In this document: one piece after another, positions 31,769 through 43,955 of the stretch
Layout of the letters: each line of letters opens with the position of its first letter
How positions within the stretch are numbered: position 1 is the stretch's first letter
Source of the DNA: Spodoptera frugiperda
Lineage: Eukaryota; Arthropoda; Insecta; Lepidoptera; Noctuidae
Assembly (NCBI RefSeq): GCF_023101765.2
Contig: NC_064224.1
Span: forward strand, 7,520,103-7,584,102
Direction of reading: 5' to 3'
Length of the DNA stretch: 64,000 bases
Made by a program: the position numbers and the translations under genes
The notes under the pieces: generated by a model
Database searches by the model: none
Seen by the model: the letters and a program-made list of their open reading frames with translations, nothing else
Told to the model about the DNA's origin: nothing

Positions 31769-31821
31769 TTAATTACCAAGGATTAACTGAAATAAATGCT
31801 TTGACATGTGGTACACAAACT

Positions 31822-31951
31822 TATAACCGCCACACTCAGTGTCCTTAAATGGTTACTTAACCCAGTCCTTAGTAATCGTTTTCGGTACAAAATCGTTACC
31901 AAGGAAAAGTTTAATTTAATCATTAAATATCTCTGAGCAAGGCAGTAAGTT
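31822..31951. mobile_element. MITE family G (copy 3)
   Basis: CCTTAAATGGTTACTTAACC, CAGTCCTTAGTAATCG versus CGTTACCAAGGAAAAG, CATTAAATATCTCTGAG: inverse arms. Confidence 0.75.
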
Positions 31952-32445
31952 ATAATTTAAATAATTATATTTTTTGAACTTTTGAAATCAGGTCAAGTTA
32001 ACTAAAGTCAACGACTCCGATGTTTTGTAACATATAACAAAATTTTAAGATAAAAACATATATTTTGTCCGCAATAATTTCAGGTGGGAGTGTGAAATTG
32101 CATACAGTTCAAAGATATTTATGCAACTTTTTTGTTTAATTTTAGTATTCATCTGTCTGAATTTACTTAACATAGTTAATTTATTCTGTGAAAAAAGTAA
32201 AGATAAATAGCTAATGTTCTCAATTTTGTTTAGTTTATTAATTTACGTAGATTTAGTTTTGTAATTGCTTAGAGGTTTCGAGTGCAATTACTAGACCTGC
32301 TAGGTATTTTTGTAGCTTTCAATTTGAAAGATTGAAGTGAACTGAATCGCGGTCCGCCATGTCATAGGTTGTGAGAATGAGAATGTACTATTTCTTATTC
32401 TGTGCTATTTAAGTAGCTGTACTATTTCTTATTCTGTCCTATTTC

Positions 32446-32513
32446 TGCGAGGCCATGGATGGTATCACTAGTCGAGCCGGCCTATTCTTGCCAAAGCATG
32501 GCTCTCCCACATA
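32446..32513 (+). repeat. Family B repeat, 3' end only
   Basis: TGCGAGGCCATGGATGGTAT to CAAAGCATGGCTCTCCCACA. Confidence 0.8.
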
Positions 32514-33110
32514 ATGTTAATGTGTACTTTTGCTTACCCTTTCGGGGATAAAAAGGCATGATGTAATGTTATGAATTAACAGAGATGTAGATACTATAAT
32601 TTAATATTACATCAGTTACTTATGAACTCGAAGAACCGATTATCTATCCGGGTGTCGAACTGAAGATCTTCTAGAGTTTTGAGTCAGCCAACAATGAACA
32701 CAAAAACGTTTTTGTCATAATAAAATTAATTTGTCGCGCACGACAAGATTTTTTGCCACTCCATAATCGTGCTTAAACTAATGACAATAAAGGCGCAACA
32801 AATAAAACGATTTATCATTTTTTGTATTAATTATGTATAATCATAATTAACACATATGTTTCTATGTTTGTTTCATTGTCATGTTTTAAAGTCAAAAGGA
32901 CTATTATTTTAATTGCAATGCTTGATGATGGTGTTGATCTCGTAATTATGACATTAACCAAATGGATGTAGGTACAATGACAGCCAAGCCTGATATTTCG
33001 CGGTAGATCCTAGGGTTTGACATTGTAATATTATTGAAATTTTTGGCATTCGCAATATACAAACATTAAACACTTTCGTATATTAGGTAGGCTCTCATTT
33101 TCCTGCGCTT
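32514..33110. other. AT-rich sequence, nothing recognised
   Basis: No coding frame or named repeat family seen. Confidence 0.4.
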
Positions 33111-33118
33111 CAAAGAAC

Positions 33119-33303
33119 TAGACCACCACAGATGGGGCCCAGTAGAATTGATGCCTGATCCAGAGCTGCGGACTACCTAGCGGGTTTACCGGGGCCCTGG
33201 CTGATAGCAGATTAATGACGGGTTTTAGTCAATAAAGGTCCGACACTCCCTCTCGCCTCGCCCATGGCGGGAGAAGGAACAGTATGAACCCCCCCAAAAA
33301 AAA
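33119..33303 (+). repeat. Family A SINE-like repeat (5' end present)
   Basis: AGACCACCACAGATGGGGCC to the poly(A) after GAACCCCCCC; lacks the CGAAAAGCAGGAG segment in the middle. Confidence 0.88.
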
Positions 33304-33808
33304 CTGATGTGATATAACAATTTGAACAGTTCGTCGTATTAATGAGGTTACTGGAGGCTCCATTTCAAATGCCTCAATTTTCTAATTCCAAGGCTGACAA
33401 TGCACTTTTCTAACTCCTTGGTGTTCCAAGTCTCCTAGGACTGTCATTTTCGTCATGCAAAGCAAAAAATAGAATGAACTAGAACACGACAATCAACAAT
33501 CTATTTACATATCTGTCTGTACCTGTTTAAAATTAAGTGCATCTAACACATAATGTACACTCGAAGTACCGTACAGTTGCTTGTATACTATAGTTTGGGG
33601 ATTGGGGTCAACGTCCTGTTGACAGTTAGCTAGGACACCGTGGACAGTTCAAGGGAAAGTGTGATTCGTTTTCAATACTTTTGTAGGTGAATATATTTGT
33701 TGTATTGTGTGGACGAGTGACTATTAAAAGTGATGGGTTTAATCGTGGAAAAGGCTAGTTTTTGAGTTGCCCATATATAAATGATGAGTCTAGGATTCTT
33801 TTTCTTAG

Positions 33809-34010
33809 CTGCGGACTACCAAGCGGGGTTACCAGGGGTCCTGTTCGAAAAGCAGGAGTAGGAACAGGGTGGTTTTTAGTCAGTAAGAGTCTGAGTCTGA
33901 CACTCCGTCTCGCCTTGCCTAAGGCGAGAGAAGTCATTGATCAAGATCAAGATGCTCCGGCTCCGCTATCAGCCCTACTGGGCCATACCTGTGGTGGTCT
34001 GATGACTCTT
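33809..34010 (+). repeat. Two family A fragments, tail to tail
   Basis: 33809-33942 is a sense copy (GCTGCGGACTACCAAGCGGG to GAGAGAAGTCATTGATC). 33955-34010 is a reversed 5' end (TCCGGCTCCGCTATCAGCCC to GTGGTCTGATGACTCTT). The middle AGATCAAGATC marks the junction. Confidence 0.8.
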
Positions 34011-34579
34011 GGAGTACGCACGAATGAAACACGTTAATATTGTCTAATACTTACATAATATTTGAAAAGTACCTAAACACTAAAATATTTACTATACAGT
34101 AACTTACATTACAACCACCGCTTTGGGCACTAAATACTACTATTTTAGACACCAATTAAGTTCATAATAAATGTTTACTTCGGCACATAATGTTATGTTA
34201 CTTCAAAACTATGACGTCAAACAGCTAAACAAATACTCTCAAATTGAGATCAAAGATCGAGTACTATAATCTATAGGTACTAGCCATCTACTTGCTTCTT
34301 GCACTAGCTATTAATTGCACTTAAATTTCGAAAATTCATACGCAAAAACTGTCCCAAAAAATCACTCTATACACTAGCGAACTGTATAAAAACCGATTCA
34401 GTAGTTTTTGGAATTGTTGCGAACATACAGACTAACAGAAGTTGATGTAATCATACAAAAACATTGACATAAGTAGCAATCAGCGATTGTGACGTTAGCT
34501 GTGCCTGTAAGAAACAAATTAAAATATGCATTTGAAGTTTAAGGTATTTCCTAGTAATAAGATTAATTATCCTGCAGGC

Positions 34580-34720
34580 CAAATTTTTCTCCCCATTCTC
34601 AAATTCCCAATCTCTAAAACGCCAGCCACGCATTTCTAACCCTGGTCATTTTCTGGTGTTGCGGGTGTGGGCGCCACCTTACCTTCAGGTGACTTGTCTG
34701 CTCATTTGCGGTACATAAAA
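34580..34720 (-). repeat. Family B repeat (head portion)
   Basis: Reversed and diverged: TTCTGGTGTTGCGGGTGTGG, CTTACCTTCAGGTGACTTGT, CTGCTCATTTGCGGTACATA. Confidence 0.7.
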
Positions 34721-35167
34721 TAGTCTGTAATGTACTAGTAAAAAAAATTGTAATATTAATCGCAAATATTTGGATTCGCAACTGGCTGAATTTCCTTTAC
34801 AAAAGTATCAGAACCGACTTCTTATCAACCCACAAACAATTCTTGTCGTTTACAATCTTACCTCGACTAGTTCCGCTTAACCCAACCGTACCTATAACTT
34901 AAGAACTTAACCCACTCTATCCAATACTTAAAATGTTAAGATGCGGTCAACTAAACGAGTAAATTGGTGTAAAAACTCTATGTATCTATTTGTGCCATTT
35001 AACTATTGAAGTGATGTTGTAATTGGCAGTTTTTTAACCATACTCCACCATAGTTTGTGGGTAGCCAACCATGGAAGGAACGGGTACCATCTTAACACGC
35101 AAAGTGTTCATGTTTTATGATTTTAGATGCTCGGTAGTAGTATTACCTAATATTGAAGGCAATATAT

Positions 35168-35345
35168 AGTATGTCAACCTCATCATCATCATCATCACAA
35201 GCCTTCAAAAGGCGCTTAACTTTTTCGGGGAGGAAGACTAGGGAGTGAGGGATTTTTACGTCATTAAAACCACCATGGTGGCCACCTTCAGCACGTAAAC
35301 GGATACCGAGTCCTCTAATTAGATCTGCTCCGGAGCCCCTATGGT
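35168..35345 (+). repeat. Family K repeat with (CAT)n edge
   Basis: A CATCATCATCATCATCA run is followed by AAGCCTTCAAAAGGCGCTTA, GGGATTTTTACGTCATTAAA, ACCGAGTCCTCTAATTAGAT. Longest and cleanest copy of family K seen. Confidence 0.65.
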
Positions 35346-35414
35346 GCAACGCCTGTTACGGCACATCCCTATGGAGACGTGTTTCTTCCATAAACCTTAC
35401 TGTTCAGTCAGAAT

Positions 35415-35545
35415 GCCTAATGCAAGTTTGTTTTACGTTAACGCAATCGACACATTATTGATGTTCGGTACTCTGATTGGTTGCTTTAAGTTAACTAACC
35501 AATCAGAAGGCTAAACGTGGCGACGTAAGAATAAACTCGCTTTTG
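35415..35545. mobile_element. MITE family L (copy 4)
   Basis: TTTGTTTTACGTTAACGCAA, CTCTGATTGGTTGCTTTAAG versus CAATCAGAAGGC, GACGTAAGAATAAACTCGC. Confidence 0.7.
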
Positions 35546-36555
35546 GAATTCAGGAGACATTCAGTGCTAAACAATGTCTTCACATGGTATCACGTGGAGT
35601 AATGGCTTCATAGGACACTACCGTAAAACAACGCTTACGTTGTTTTTCTTCGTGTAAAAGGGTTACCGGAGTGTAATTTTCTATGGTTTTTAACAATAGA
35701 TATTACGATTTTTTAAACAAATTACATGCGGAAAGTTTAAAGATTACGATCGAGTTTTTTTTTACTAAGATCCGGCTATAATATCAGCCAGCTTACCCGG
35801 ACACAAGCGAGTCTATAATATTGCCAATATATTATTTAAAAACTTTACTTTCGCAATGTCTTAGGAACTTATGTAAGAGTTTGTGGTTATAAAAGATATC
35901 ATAATCTTTGACTACACTACTCATCCTTTATATTCATAAGCTTTGATTAATATTATGCTTTTTTCATAGAAGATGTACTACTAGATTAGTTTGTTGTTTG
36001 ATATAAAGAATACAAAAAATAGTATAAAATGTGATCTACCAAATTCTATTTTATTTTTGTTTGTAACAGAAAAAATGAAAACACGCACTTAATTTTGTTA
36101 TTGAATTAAAGCTGTAATTGATCATTAAATAGTAGGGTTTAAAATAAACAACTGATTAGCAAAAACCCAAAAAAGAATCCTAAAATAACTCTTTGTTAAA
36201 AATCCCCAACCGCCAATGCCCAAAACAAAAACAAACATCGATGATTTTGGCATAAAATTTCAAATTCGAACGACAAAAAATTAAAAAGCATCTATTCAAA
36301 TATTATAGCGAAAATTACGGTTACCTCATTGGCTGACACAGTGTTCCCTGCAACCAGTTTGGTCGACCTACAAGACGTAACGTAACGCGTTACGTCACGG
36401 CATGCGTTAAATAGCCTATAGCGTAAACGATGTTTATGGATTAATGCTTATGTAGCCTCGGTTAGCTGTCTGGGTTAAATTTTTCTTGTGTCCTTGACTG
36501 ATATTTTCTCCAGTTGTTTGAAATTAATGGTTTTTTTTTAGAGTTTTGATTTTTT
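35546..36555. other. AT-rich sequence, nothing recognised
   Basis: Only a palindrome ACGTAACGCGTTACGT at about 36380 stands out; no gene or named repeat. Confidence 0.4.
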
Positions 36556-36556
36556 G

Positions 36557-36706
36557 GAACTGCGGATTAGATAACCTAATGTTACCGGGGCTCAGGCTCG
36601 AAACAGGAGTTGCATCAGGGTAGTTTTTAGTCAGTAAGAGTTTGATATCCCTCTCGCCTTACTCAAGCCGGGAGAAGGAATTGGATGATTCCCCCCTCAA
36701 AAAATT
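36557..36706 (+). repeat. Family A SINE-like repeat, poly(A)
   Basis: AACTGCGGATTAGATAACCT to the A run after ATTCCCCCCTC. Confidence 0.85.
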
Positions 36707-37373
36707 AAACAAGTTTGATTCTTGTAGTATTTAACGCAGTGTTCATTTATATTACAGGCTTTTGATCTGACAAGATAACGTTATTAAACAAAATGTCGGT
36801 TAGATATTTGGTTTTTGGTAGTTTCTTTAATTTGACTTCTTACCTGTAAAAATTTACATTTGCAAAAAGGTATCCTTGTTTCAAGTTCTTCATGGTTGAA
36901 GTATCATAAGCATCTGATCTTGAGTGACCTACACATTCAGGTACTCAAAATGCTAATCGAAATATGGACCAAAACGTAGTTCACCGACAAAAATAATTTG
37001 GACAATTAATAAATAGTTTGAAGAATGCTTCCAGATATTAAAAGAAACCGCATTTTTTAATACAACAATGCATCCGTCTGCCTCATTTTAAACGAGCATG
37101 TGTGGATTCGACTTTCACTCGACAGAATTCCGGTTGCCATAGTTACCACACGATCATCTCACGCGAAATCTTTACGTTTTGCTTACTCATAACATGAGTG
37201 TCTGATTATTGTCGTGAATGATGTTTAGAAACGTAAAGACAGTTTCTACTACTTGGGCCAAATGATCAAGTAAATTGCCAGGTAGATCACAAATATCCTT
37301 TCTCATAGACACCTCTAGCTCTCATAGAGCAAGTACCTATATGGTGATATTGTAACTTCAGATCATCGTAGTG

Positions 37374-37505
37374 GCTGTTACCGGGGCTCCGGCTTAAAGC
37401 AGGAGAAGGAAAGGGGTGGTTTTTAGTCAGTAAGAGTCCGATACTCCCTCCCGGCTCACCTAAGGCGGGAGAAGTAATTGGATGACTTTCCCTCCTCAAA
37501 AAAAG
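37374..37505 (+). repeat. Family A SINE-like repeat, poly(A)
   Basis: GGCTGTTACCGGGGCTCCGG to CTTTCCCTCCTCAAAAAAA. The flanks GATCATCGTA (37361) and GATCATCGTA (37507) are an exact 10-base direct repeat, the likely target-site duplication. Confidence 0.9.
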
Positions 37506-37951
37506 AGATCATCGTATTGTCTCGTTGATTAAGATCGATGACAGGCGCATCTGATTATTATTGATATTGATTGTTGATATTGAGTTTTTGAATTTTGGTG
37601 ATAACTTCTGTGATCTTTTGTTGAGAGGTTGCAATGATGGAAATTATTTTTAAAGAATGGTATGTGGTATTTATTGCAACCTTTATCAAAATTCTAAATG
37701 AAATTGATTCTATTAAAGTATTATTATAGCTCGTACATTTGTGGTCAAATATGACTCGCAAATCCTGGGGATTTCCAAGTCACAAAATGTCTGCCGGTTT
37801 TTTTAAGCCGTGAGCGAACAAGGGGTCCAGATTGTGCCTTGAATAACAATAGGATGGGACTCTATTAGAAGAATCTTAATCATGTACTCATCGCAGGTTT
37901 TGCTAGATACGACATTCCATGCTTTATTTTGCAGGTTTATTATCAAGTAGG

Positions 37952-38184
37952 TTTTTTTATGGTATAACCCGGTAAACGAGCAGACGGATCACCTGATCGG
38001 AATCAATCGCCGCCACCCATGAACTACTGAAACACCAGAGACGGTTCTTATGGGGGTTAGGAATTTAAGGGTTATTGGGGAATCGGAGTTAGGGAAGATG
38101 GGGAAGAGGGGTAATTGGGTCTCCGGTAACCTCACTCACACAACGCAAGCCGCAAGCGTTGTTTCACGTTGGTCTTCTGTGAGG
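37952..38184 (+). repeat. Family B repeat
   Basis: TTTTTTTATGGTATAACCCG to TTGGTCTTCTGTGAGG; 3' end missing. Confidence 0.88.
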
Positions 38185-38493
38185 TATGTAATTACCCTGA
38201 TGTACGAAATATTTTCTTCATTGAATTATAATTTGCAACCTTACCTATTAGGTTGTTATGAATCCCATGTGATAGAGGTGAGCTCATGATTTTTTAGAAC
38301 AATCCGAAATTAAAGAATTGTAGGTACGTGGCCCTATCCGAATCGACTCCAAAGGTTGAGGATTATACTAATACAGATTTACTACCTCAATAGAGGTATT
38401 CAATTGGTATAAACAACTTTCTTCTTTATTGCTTGTTCTCTAATCCAGGTGGGACTTAGCACTTAAAAATGTCTTCTATCTTATGTATTTATA

Positions 38494-38694
38494 ACCCAGT
38501 AACGGCCAGTCTTCTGGGAACGTTCCCCAGTGACAGCGATGCGGACGAGTACTTCGACGCCTAACCACGCCTAACGCCTTTATTTTAGTTTTAAGTTAGT
38601 TTTTATTCCTTTTTTTTTGGTATTTTTAAGTTGTAAATAATGTGTTAGTTAATATATTTATATTATTATTTCAATAAAACCCAGTAACCAGCAG
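38494..38694 (+). mobile_element. 3' end of an unknown retroelement or retrocopy with flanking direct repeats
   Basis: A 169-bp insert (38510-38678) between two near-identical direct repeats, ACCCAGTAACGGCCAG and ACCCAGTAACCAGCAG. In one frame it reads SLLGTFPSDSDADEYFDA and a stop, a typical acidic protein C-terminus, followed by a T-rich 3'UTR and an AATAAA signal at its very end (38673). The parent element was not recognised. Confidence 0.5.
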
Positions 38695-39399
38695 TATGTG
38701 CCTCTCGCATTACATTTCCGTAACTCGGTGTTTCCTATCACAGTTATCAATTGACTTGGATTTGTTATGAGTTATTATGATTCTTATGTAAACTTCCTTG
38801 CGAATTTACATGTGTTACAGTATCTGTAGGTTGTCTGGGATTTCTAACCGACCTGAGCGCTTACTCATGAAACTAATCTCAATGTCAATGCAAATATCAA
38901 TCCAATAATTATTCAATAGCAAAACTATACAACCCCAATCGTAGCTGATAGAAGAGTGTTTAGAGTACGGAATATAAAGCCAAATTACAAGCCTGTACTG
39001 TACACGTTTCGTCATTTGACGAATTCATGCATTCGTCAAAAACGATTCGTCGCTTCGAGGAAATTTATCATTTGTAGGTCGCCTATTGTTTGTGAAAGAT
39101 GCATGCTTTCGTCAAATGACGCAATGTGGACACTAGGCCTAAGGTAGTATATTTCCTATATTTTATTAATTCCCTTAGCATAATGTCTTTATACGTTTAT
39201 TATAAATAGAAGGGCTTACATCAGATGGTACTTATATCTAACATTGTTGTGACAGATGAACAATAGGAGGAAATACTTTAAGATGACTCATTTCATTAGG
39301 GATTTAATTACTGATGATATCTTTGTAATCAGGGCTTATGGTTGCGTAACTAACCTTTTATGTTCTGATTACGACCTGATACTAAGAGATTTACATCAT
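38695..39399. other. AT-rich sequence with short tandem motif
   Basis: TTCGTCATTTGACGAATTCA-type inverted motifs at about 39008-39120 (CGTCAAATGACG palindrome occurs twice as partial copies). No gene seen. Confidence 0.35.
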
Positions 39400-39660
39400 C
39401 AGCCTATAAGTGGCCACTGCTGACCAAAGCCTCTTCTCACATGAAGAAGGTTTGAGCATTAATCACCACGTTTGCTCAATGCGGGTTGTCGATTTCAAAA
39501 AGGTTTGTTAGGACCAGGTTTCCTCACAATGTTTTCCTTCACCGTTGGTCAGTGGTGTCTAAATAATCTCAGAAAGCACATATAACTCTGAAAAAGTCAA
39601 ATTGGTACTTGCCGTTGGTAGGTTTTGAGCCCTCAGTCTCATGCATAAGAAGCGGGCGTA
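39400..39660 (+). repeat. Family O repeat (longer copy)
   Basis: CAGCCTATAAGTGGCCACTG, TTTCCTCACAATGTTTTCCT, TCACCGTTGGTCAGTGGTG, CCGTTGGTAGGTTTTGAGCC, ATGCATAAGAAGCGGGCGTA. Non-coding TE-derived block common in moth introns; parental element not assigned. Confidence 0.6.
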
Positions 39661-40330
39661 CGTATTAAGAGATTAAAATATAAGCCCAAATTGAAGCAGT
39701 GATACTGTTATAGAACTTAAATAAGGAGTAAACCTTAACGTAAATTGTACGAGAATGCGTTTATAATTCGTCTAATCTCAAGCTACGATCGGGACTCATA
39801 ATAATCGTGGGCAACGTACGTTTCAATATTTTATAATCGTCCTCTAAAGTAGTGTTAATTGTAATTTGGAATGACTAATTGTAATCTAATGCGTTGCAGT
39901 TGCATTTACCGCTACTCATCAAACAAAGCAATAAAACAAATTAAAAATAAATAAATGATCATCTAATTAGGTTTGCAAATACGTGCGATAAATTAAACAA
40001 TTATGCAAACTATTGTTTCAATGGAACAATTGAATTGTCTCTCATCATGTTTACGGAGCAAAAATAATTGTTTTATCCATGTTTTGTCATCAATCATCAT
40101 ACTCAACATCATAATTCTTGAACAATTGGCTAAGATTATAATATAACAAAACATGTTTTTTATTCCATGAAAAATAGGGGAAGTTACATGTATGTTAATT
40201 TTACTGAAGTCGAGTCGATTATATTTATAAACAACTCATAAGGGTATAACTACGTCACTCTTTCTCACTCTGTACTTAAAGATGTGATGACCAAAAGAAT
40301 AGAAGTACAAATAAATGCTACTTGTCTACT
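39661..40330. other. AT-rich sequence, nothing recognised
   Basis: No coding frame, RNA gene or named repeat family. Confidence 0.4.
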
Positions 40331-40334
40331 ATTC

Positions 40335-40510
40335 TGTATGGTTGGTGCGGTGGCTGCCCAACCGGCTACCAAGCATCGGCTTCTTTTCTCGCACGGAGCA
40401 ACTCTTTGTGTGATCCATAAATTGTTGTTAAGGGCCTGGGTGTCCGTGAATTTGTGTGTTTATAAAAAAACACCCACGACACTGGACAAAATCGTAATGT
40501 GGGTCAGCAT
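40335..40510 (+). mobile_element. tRNA-derived SINE (family S)
   Basis: Head GGTTGGTGCGGTGGCTGCCC is an A-box-like relic; the B box is damaged. The body CGGAGCAACTCTTTGTGTGA and tail CACCCACGACACTGGACAAA match the copy at 44085. The 102-codon frame crossing it is not a gene. Confidence 0.75.
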
Positions 40511-41021
40511 ATCTTTGAAACTAAATAACCATAATATAGGTATATATTTTGTAACACTCGTATTTACCTTTTTCATTTATTCTTTTAATTAACAAGCATT
40601 AAAAATTACAAGGAATTGCTAATTACGAATTCATGAAAGAACAAATAGGAGAACTATAAACAAACATTAATAAAAAAATACCATCGACATAAAAACACAT
40701 CAGTCAATTAGATTTATCATTTGTAGCCTAATGAAGAAGATAAATAGTCCTTCGAGAATTTAACTTTAAACCTTGATAATAAAGTTGATAATTGAATAAA
40801 TACATATTGTCAGGTACTGCTAGTATTTTATTTGTACACATTATACAGTTGCATTGAATCGTCATAAAATTTCAAGTTTCCTTGTGCGAACTGCTAGGGA
40901 GTGGAATTATTTGCCGGAGTCTGTGTTTCCTGATGGGTAGGTATAACCTGGGTGTCTTCAAAGCCCGAGTGAATAGGTTGCTTATGGGCAGACGTGCTCC
41001 ATCGACGACCGCATCATCGCA

Positions 41022-41325
41022 ATTGGGACTCCGGTAACCTCACTCACACAACGAAATACAGCGCAAGCGTTGTTTCACGTCGGTTTATCACCCCGACCCA
41101 TTCGTGTCAAAGCATGGCTCTCCCACACGTACCTTTGGAAACTAGCTTACAAACTGCTATCCATTCGTTCCAGGAAAGGAATAAGCAACGAACTTTACGA
41201 AAGAAGATTTATTTTTTTGTACAGGTGGCAAACGAGCAGACGAGTCACCTGATGGTAAGCGATCAGCGCCGCCCATGGACACCCGCAACACCAGAGGAGA
41301 CACAGGTGCGTTGCCGGTCTTTTAA
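41022..41325 (+). repeat. Two family B fragments (tail then head)
   Basis: 41022-41130 is the 3' half (TTGGGACTCCGGTAACCTCA to GCATGGCTCTCCCACACG). 41212-41325 is a diverged head subtype (CAGGTGGCAAACGAGCAGAC, GGTAAGCGATCAGCGCCGCC), shared with 62808. The order tail-then-head indicates two insertions. Confidence 0.8.
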
Positions 41326-42180
41326 AAAGGAGTATGCTCTTTTCTTGAAGGTTTGAAGGTCGTATCGTTTCGGAAATACCACCGACGACAGCTACTACAG
41401 TCCATATTCTAAAACTAAGAAATTACGCTATTTACAGTTGCTGAAGAAGTAATGTATGATAACAAGCCAGGATGACGGTGAATTGACAAAATTGAGACAG
41501 AGGGAAGTCGGGCAGAAGTTGACAAAACATTTACAACAAGCAAAAAGCCAAGTACTCATTAAAACTCATCACTTAATACTCAGTAAATTAGTTCAGTGTT
41601 ACCATGTGCAAGAAAATAACATTATGGCAACATTAGCACTGTTTTTCCGTTTCCTATACATTTTGCTTGGTGCAGATGATTTCCGCCTGGTGTGGAGAAA
41701 GTTGTATCATTTTGTCTAGGATGATCTAGATTCTAGGCAGACAGACTACAATGATTCTTGTTTGTGTCTAGTCTAGACTTTTCTATGGCTTTGAAGCCAG
41801 ATTTTTGTCTTCATATTAGGCATATACGGTAAATATTGAGACACGGTGTGCAGGTGATTTAGTCGAACTAAAGATTTTTCATGGGTCTGGAGGCAAATGA
41901 GCCTGAGACGTAGGTACATAGTGATGGTAAGTGGACCCATGATCACCAGCAACACTAGTGCTGTTACAACTGTACCCTGCCTTGGAGGGTTTGCTCCATC
42001 ACTCGAAGAAGTATGAGAGGGAGTCACCTTTTCTGAGTGTGTTTTACGCTACCAGTTAACTATTACTTAGCAAGAAGAGCTTTTGGGTTTGATTGTCAGG
42101 TTTTGACAAGTAGGTTTTATTAGGATTTTTATAAGTAAGATGAAGGCTGGAATTTTTACCACTGGAATCCGACTTAAAGG
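41326..42180. other. Unassigned sequence
   Basis: Includes an open frame at 41456-41719 (MITSQDDGELTKLRQREVGQ...) that I cannot assign; no splice or promoter signals support it. Confidence 0.3.
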
Positions 42181-42317
42181 GCTACGAACTTAACAGGTTA
42201 CCGCACTCCGGATTAAATCAGGAGAAGGAACAGGGTGGTTTTTAGTTAGTAAGAGTCTGACACTCCCTCTCACCCAAGGTGGGAGAAGTCATTGGATGAT
42301 TTTCTTCCATCAAAAAA
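42181..42317 (+). repeat. Family A SINE-like repeat, poly(A)
   Basis: CTACGAACTTAACAGGTTAC to TTTTCTTCCATCAAAAAA. Confidence 0.85.
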
Positions 42318-42624
42318 GGGCTTTACGTACTTAATACATAATTGTAAAACTAAATCATCATAAATCATTGTTCTACCCTACACTACAACGTCACTTCATT
42401 AATAATTTTGCAAAGCGAAAACAAACAATGAATGCACTGAACGTCCTACAAACGTGATATCAATCATTAATTACTACGGACGCGTTGTAATTAATATTTT
42501 GAAGAACAAACATACAAAGATGTGGTGGCTATGCCAAGCAGGAAGGTTTGTATGTCCTTTTATTGAGTACTGATGGAAATATTTAATTTACTACCTTGTA
42601 GGGCTTTTGATAAGTGTTTTAGTC

Positions 42625-42845
42625 AGTTCATATTTTTTTTTACAGAACTTTGCCTCTCTCTGGCGTTTTGTCCTATGTCGTGGGTGCGTTTACAAACATA
42701 CAAATTCAGAAGGTTCAGAATACTTATAACACTCAGACCCGAAACAACAATTTGTGGATCACACAAACAGTTGCACCATGCGGAAATCGAACCCGCTACA
42801 CGTTGCATGGCAGCCAGTTTGCCTAGCTACTGCGTCAACCGTGTA
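42625..42845 (-). mobile_element. tRNA-derived SINE (family S)
   Basis: Reversed: TTGTCCTATGTCGTGGGTGC, TTTGTGGATCACACAAACAG, AATCGAACCCGCTACACGTT (B box complement), GCCTAGCTACTGCGTCAACC (A box region). Confidence 0.8.
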
Positions 42846-43855
42846 GTCAATTTAGTTTGTACGTCTCCGGTTTGATGAGGTAGCTCGACTATTTTCGATC
42901 TATGACAGGGCCCATAATTAAGAAGAGTGTGAATGTGACGCGCACAATTACTTTATTTTTATGGTAAAATGCTATTAAGATTAGTTTTCAACTCTCTTCT
43001 TAACTTTTTAATGATAATTTGGGATTATAAAGAGTTTAATTTCAGTATCAATAATAATCTAATTAAAACTGGAACCAAACACCAATCCTCATGTTTAGCA
43101 GTTGCCCTTGTAACTACTTAGATTTAAAGTAACCAGTTAATCTGATATCGAAACCTAACTTCGTATGCGTGACAAACATACAGACATACATGAGACTTCC
43201 TTTACGAAACTGTAGACAGATGTGTGGAGAAGATACCACTTGAGTGGAATAATAAACAGATCAACAGTTGAATTTGTTTCGTATTAGATGAAAATTCGGT
43301 TCTGGTAAATTTTATAGACCAAATAAATTAATATGAGATAAATGATTAAAAACACTTGGGAGCCGGGTCCCACTTAATTCCCGGGTCGGGCAAAGTATTG
43401 CTGGTCTTTTTTCGGTTTTTTGAATACGTGTCCAGTATATGGCAATAGGCTCACTCCCTATTACATACTTATATTACGGTACTTTACACACAAATGGTGA
43501 AAAGTGGGTGTACAAAGTGGCATTACGTGTCGTAATATGCCTTCCCTATCGGGGATAAAATGTGTGACGTTGCTGTGTCCATACGAATTTGAAAATCATC
43601 ATCACCATCAGAACATCAAATCCTCAACAGAAACATTCACGCAAGGTCATCACCAGCCGCTTGTTCCATGAACCAAAACCTAGCTATAACCCCAGTTAAC
43701 ATTCAAATACAACTTGTCTATGCATGCCACGAGCATGGAAGTGTCATTAAACCGTTTGATGCTCACAAAAATGTTACACACGGTATTCTACGACCAGTGA
43801 AATTAACCTTGGTTTAAAGAATGCTGATCACGTCGTACGGTGTAACCCGCCCTTG
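42846..43855. other. Mostly unique sequence, no gene recognised
   Basis: No member of the abundant repeat families was seen here. A GTGTCCAGTATATGGCAATA block at about 43430 resembles one at 10975. It leads into the signal-peptide ORF at 43956. Confidence 0.35.
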
Positions 43856-43955
43856 AGCCAACTAAAGTGCGGATATATATGTGCGCGGTTCGATTCTTGT
43901 GCAAAGCCATTTGTGATGATGTGCTAACTGAGAGTAAGATTGTTTGAGTAGCGAT

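Noticed and set aside
40335..40510. Possible tRNA gene
   Set aside because: Only A/B-box relics; no foldable acceptor or anticodon stems. The body matches the SINE copies at 42625 and 44085.
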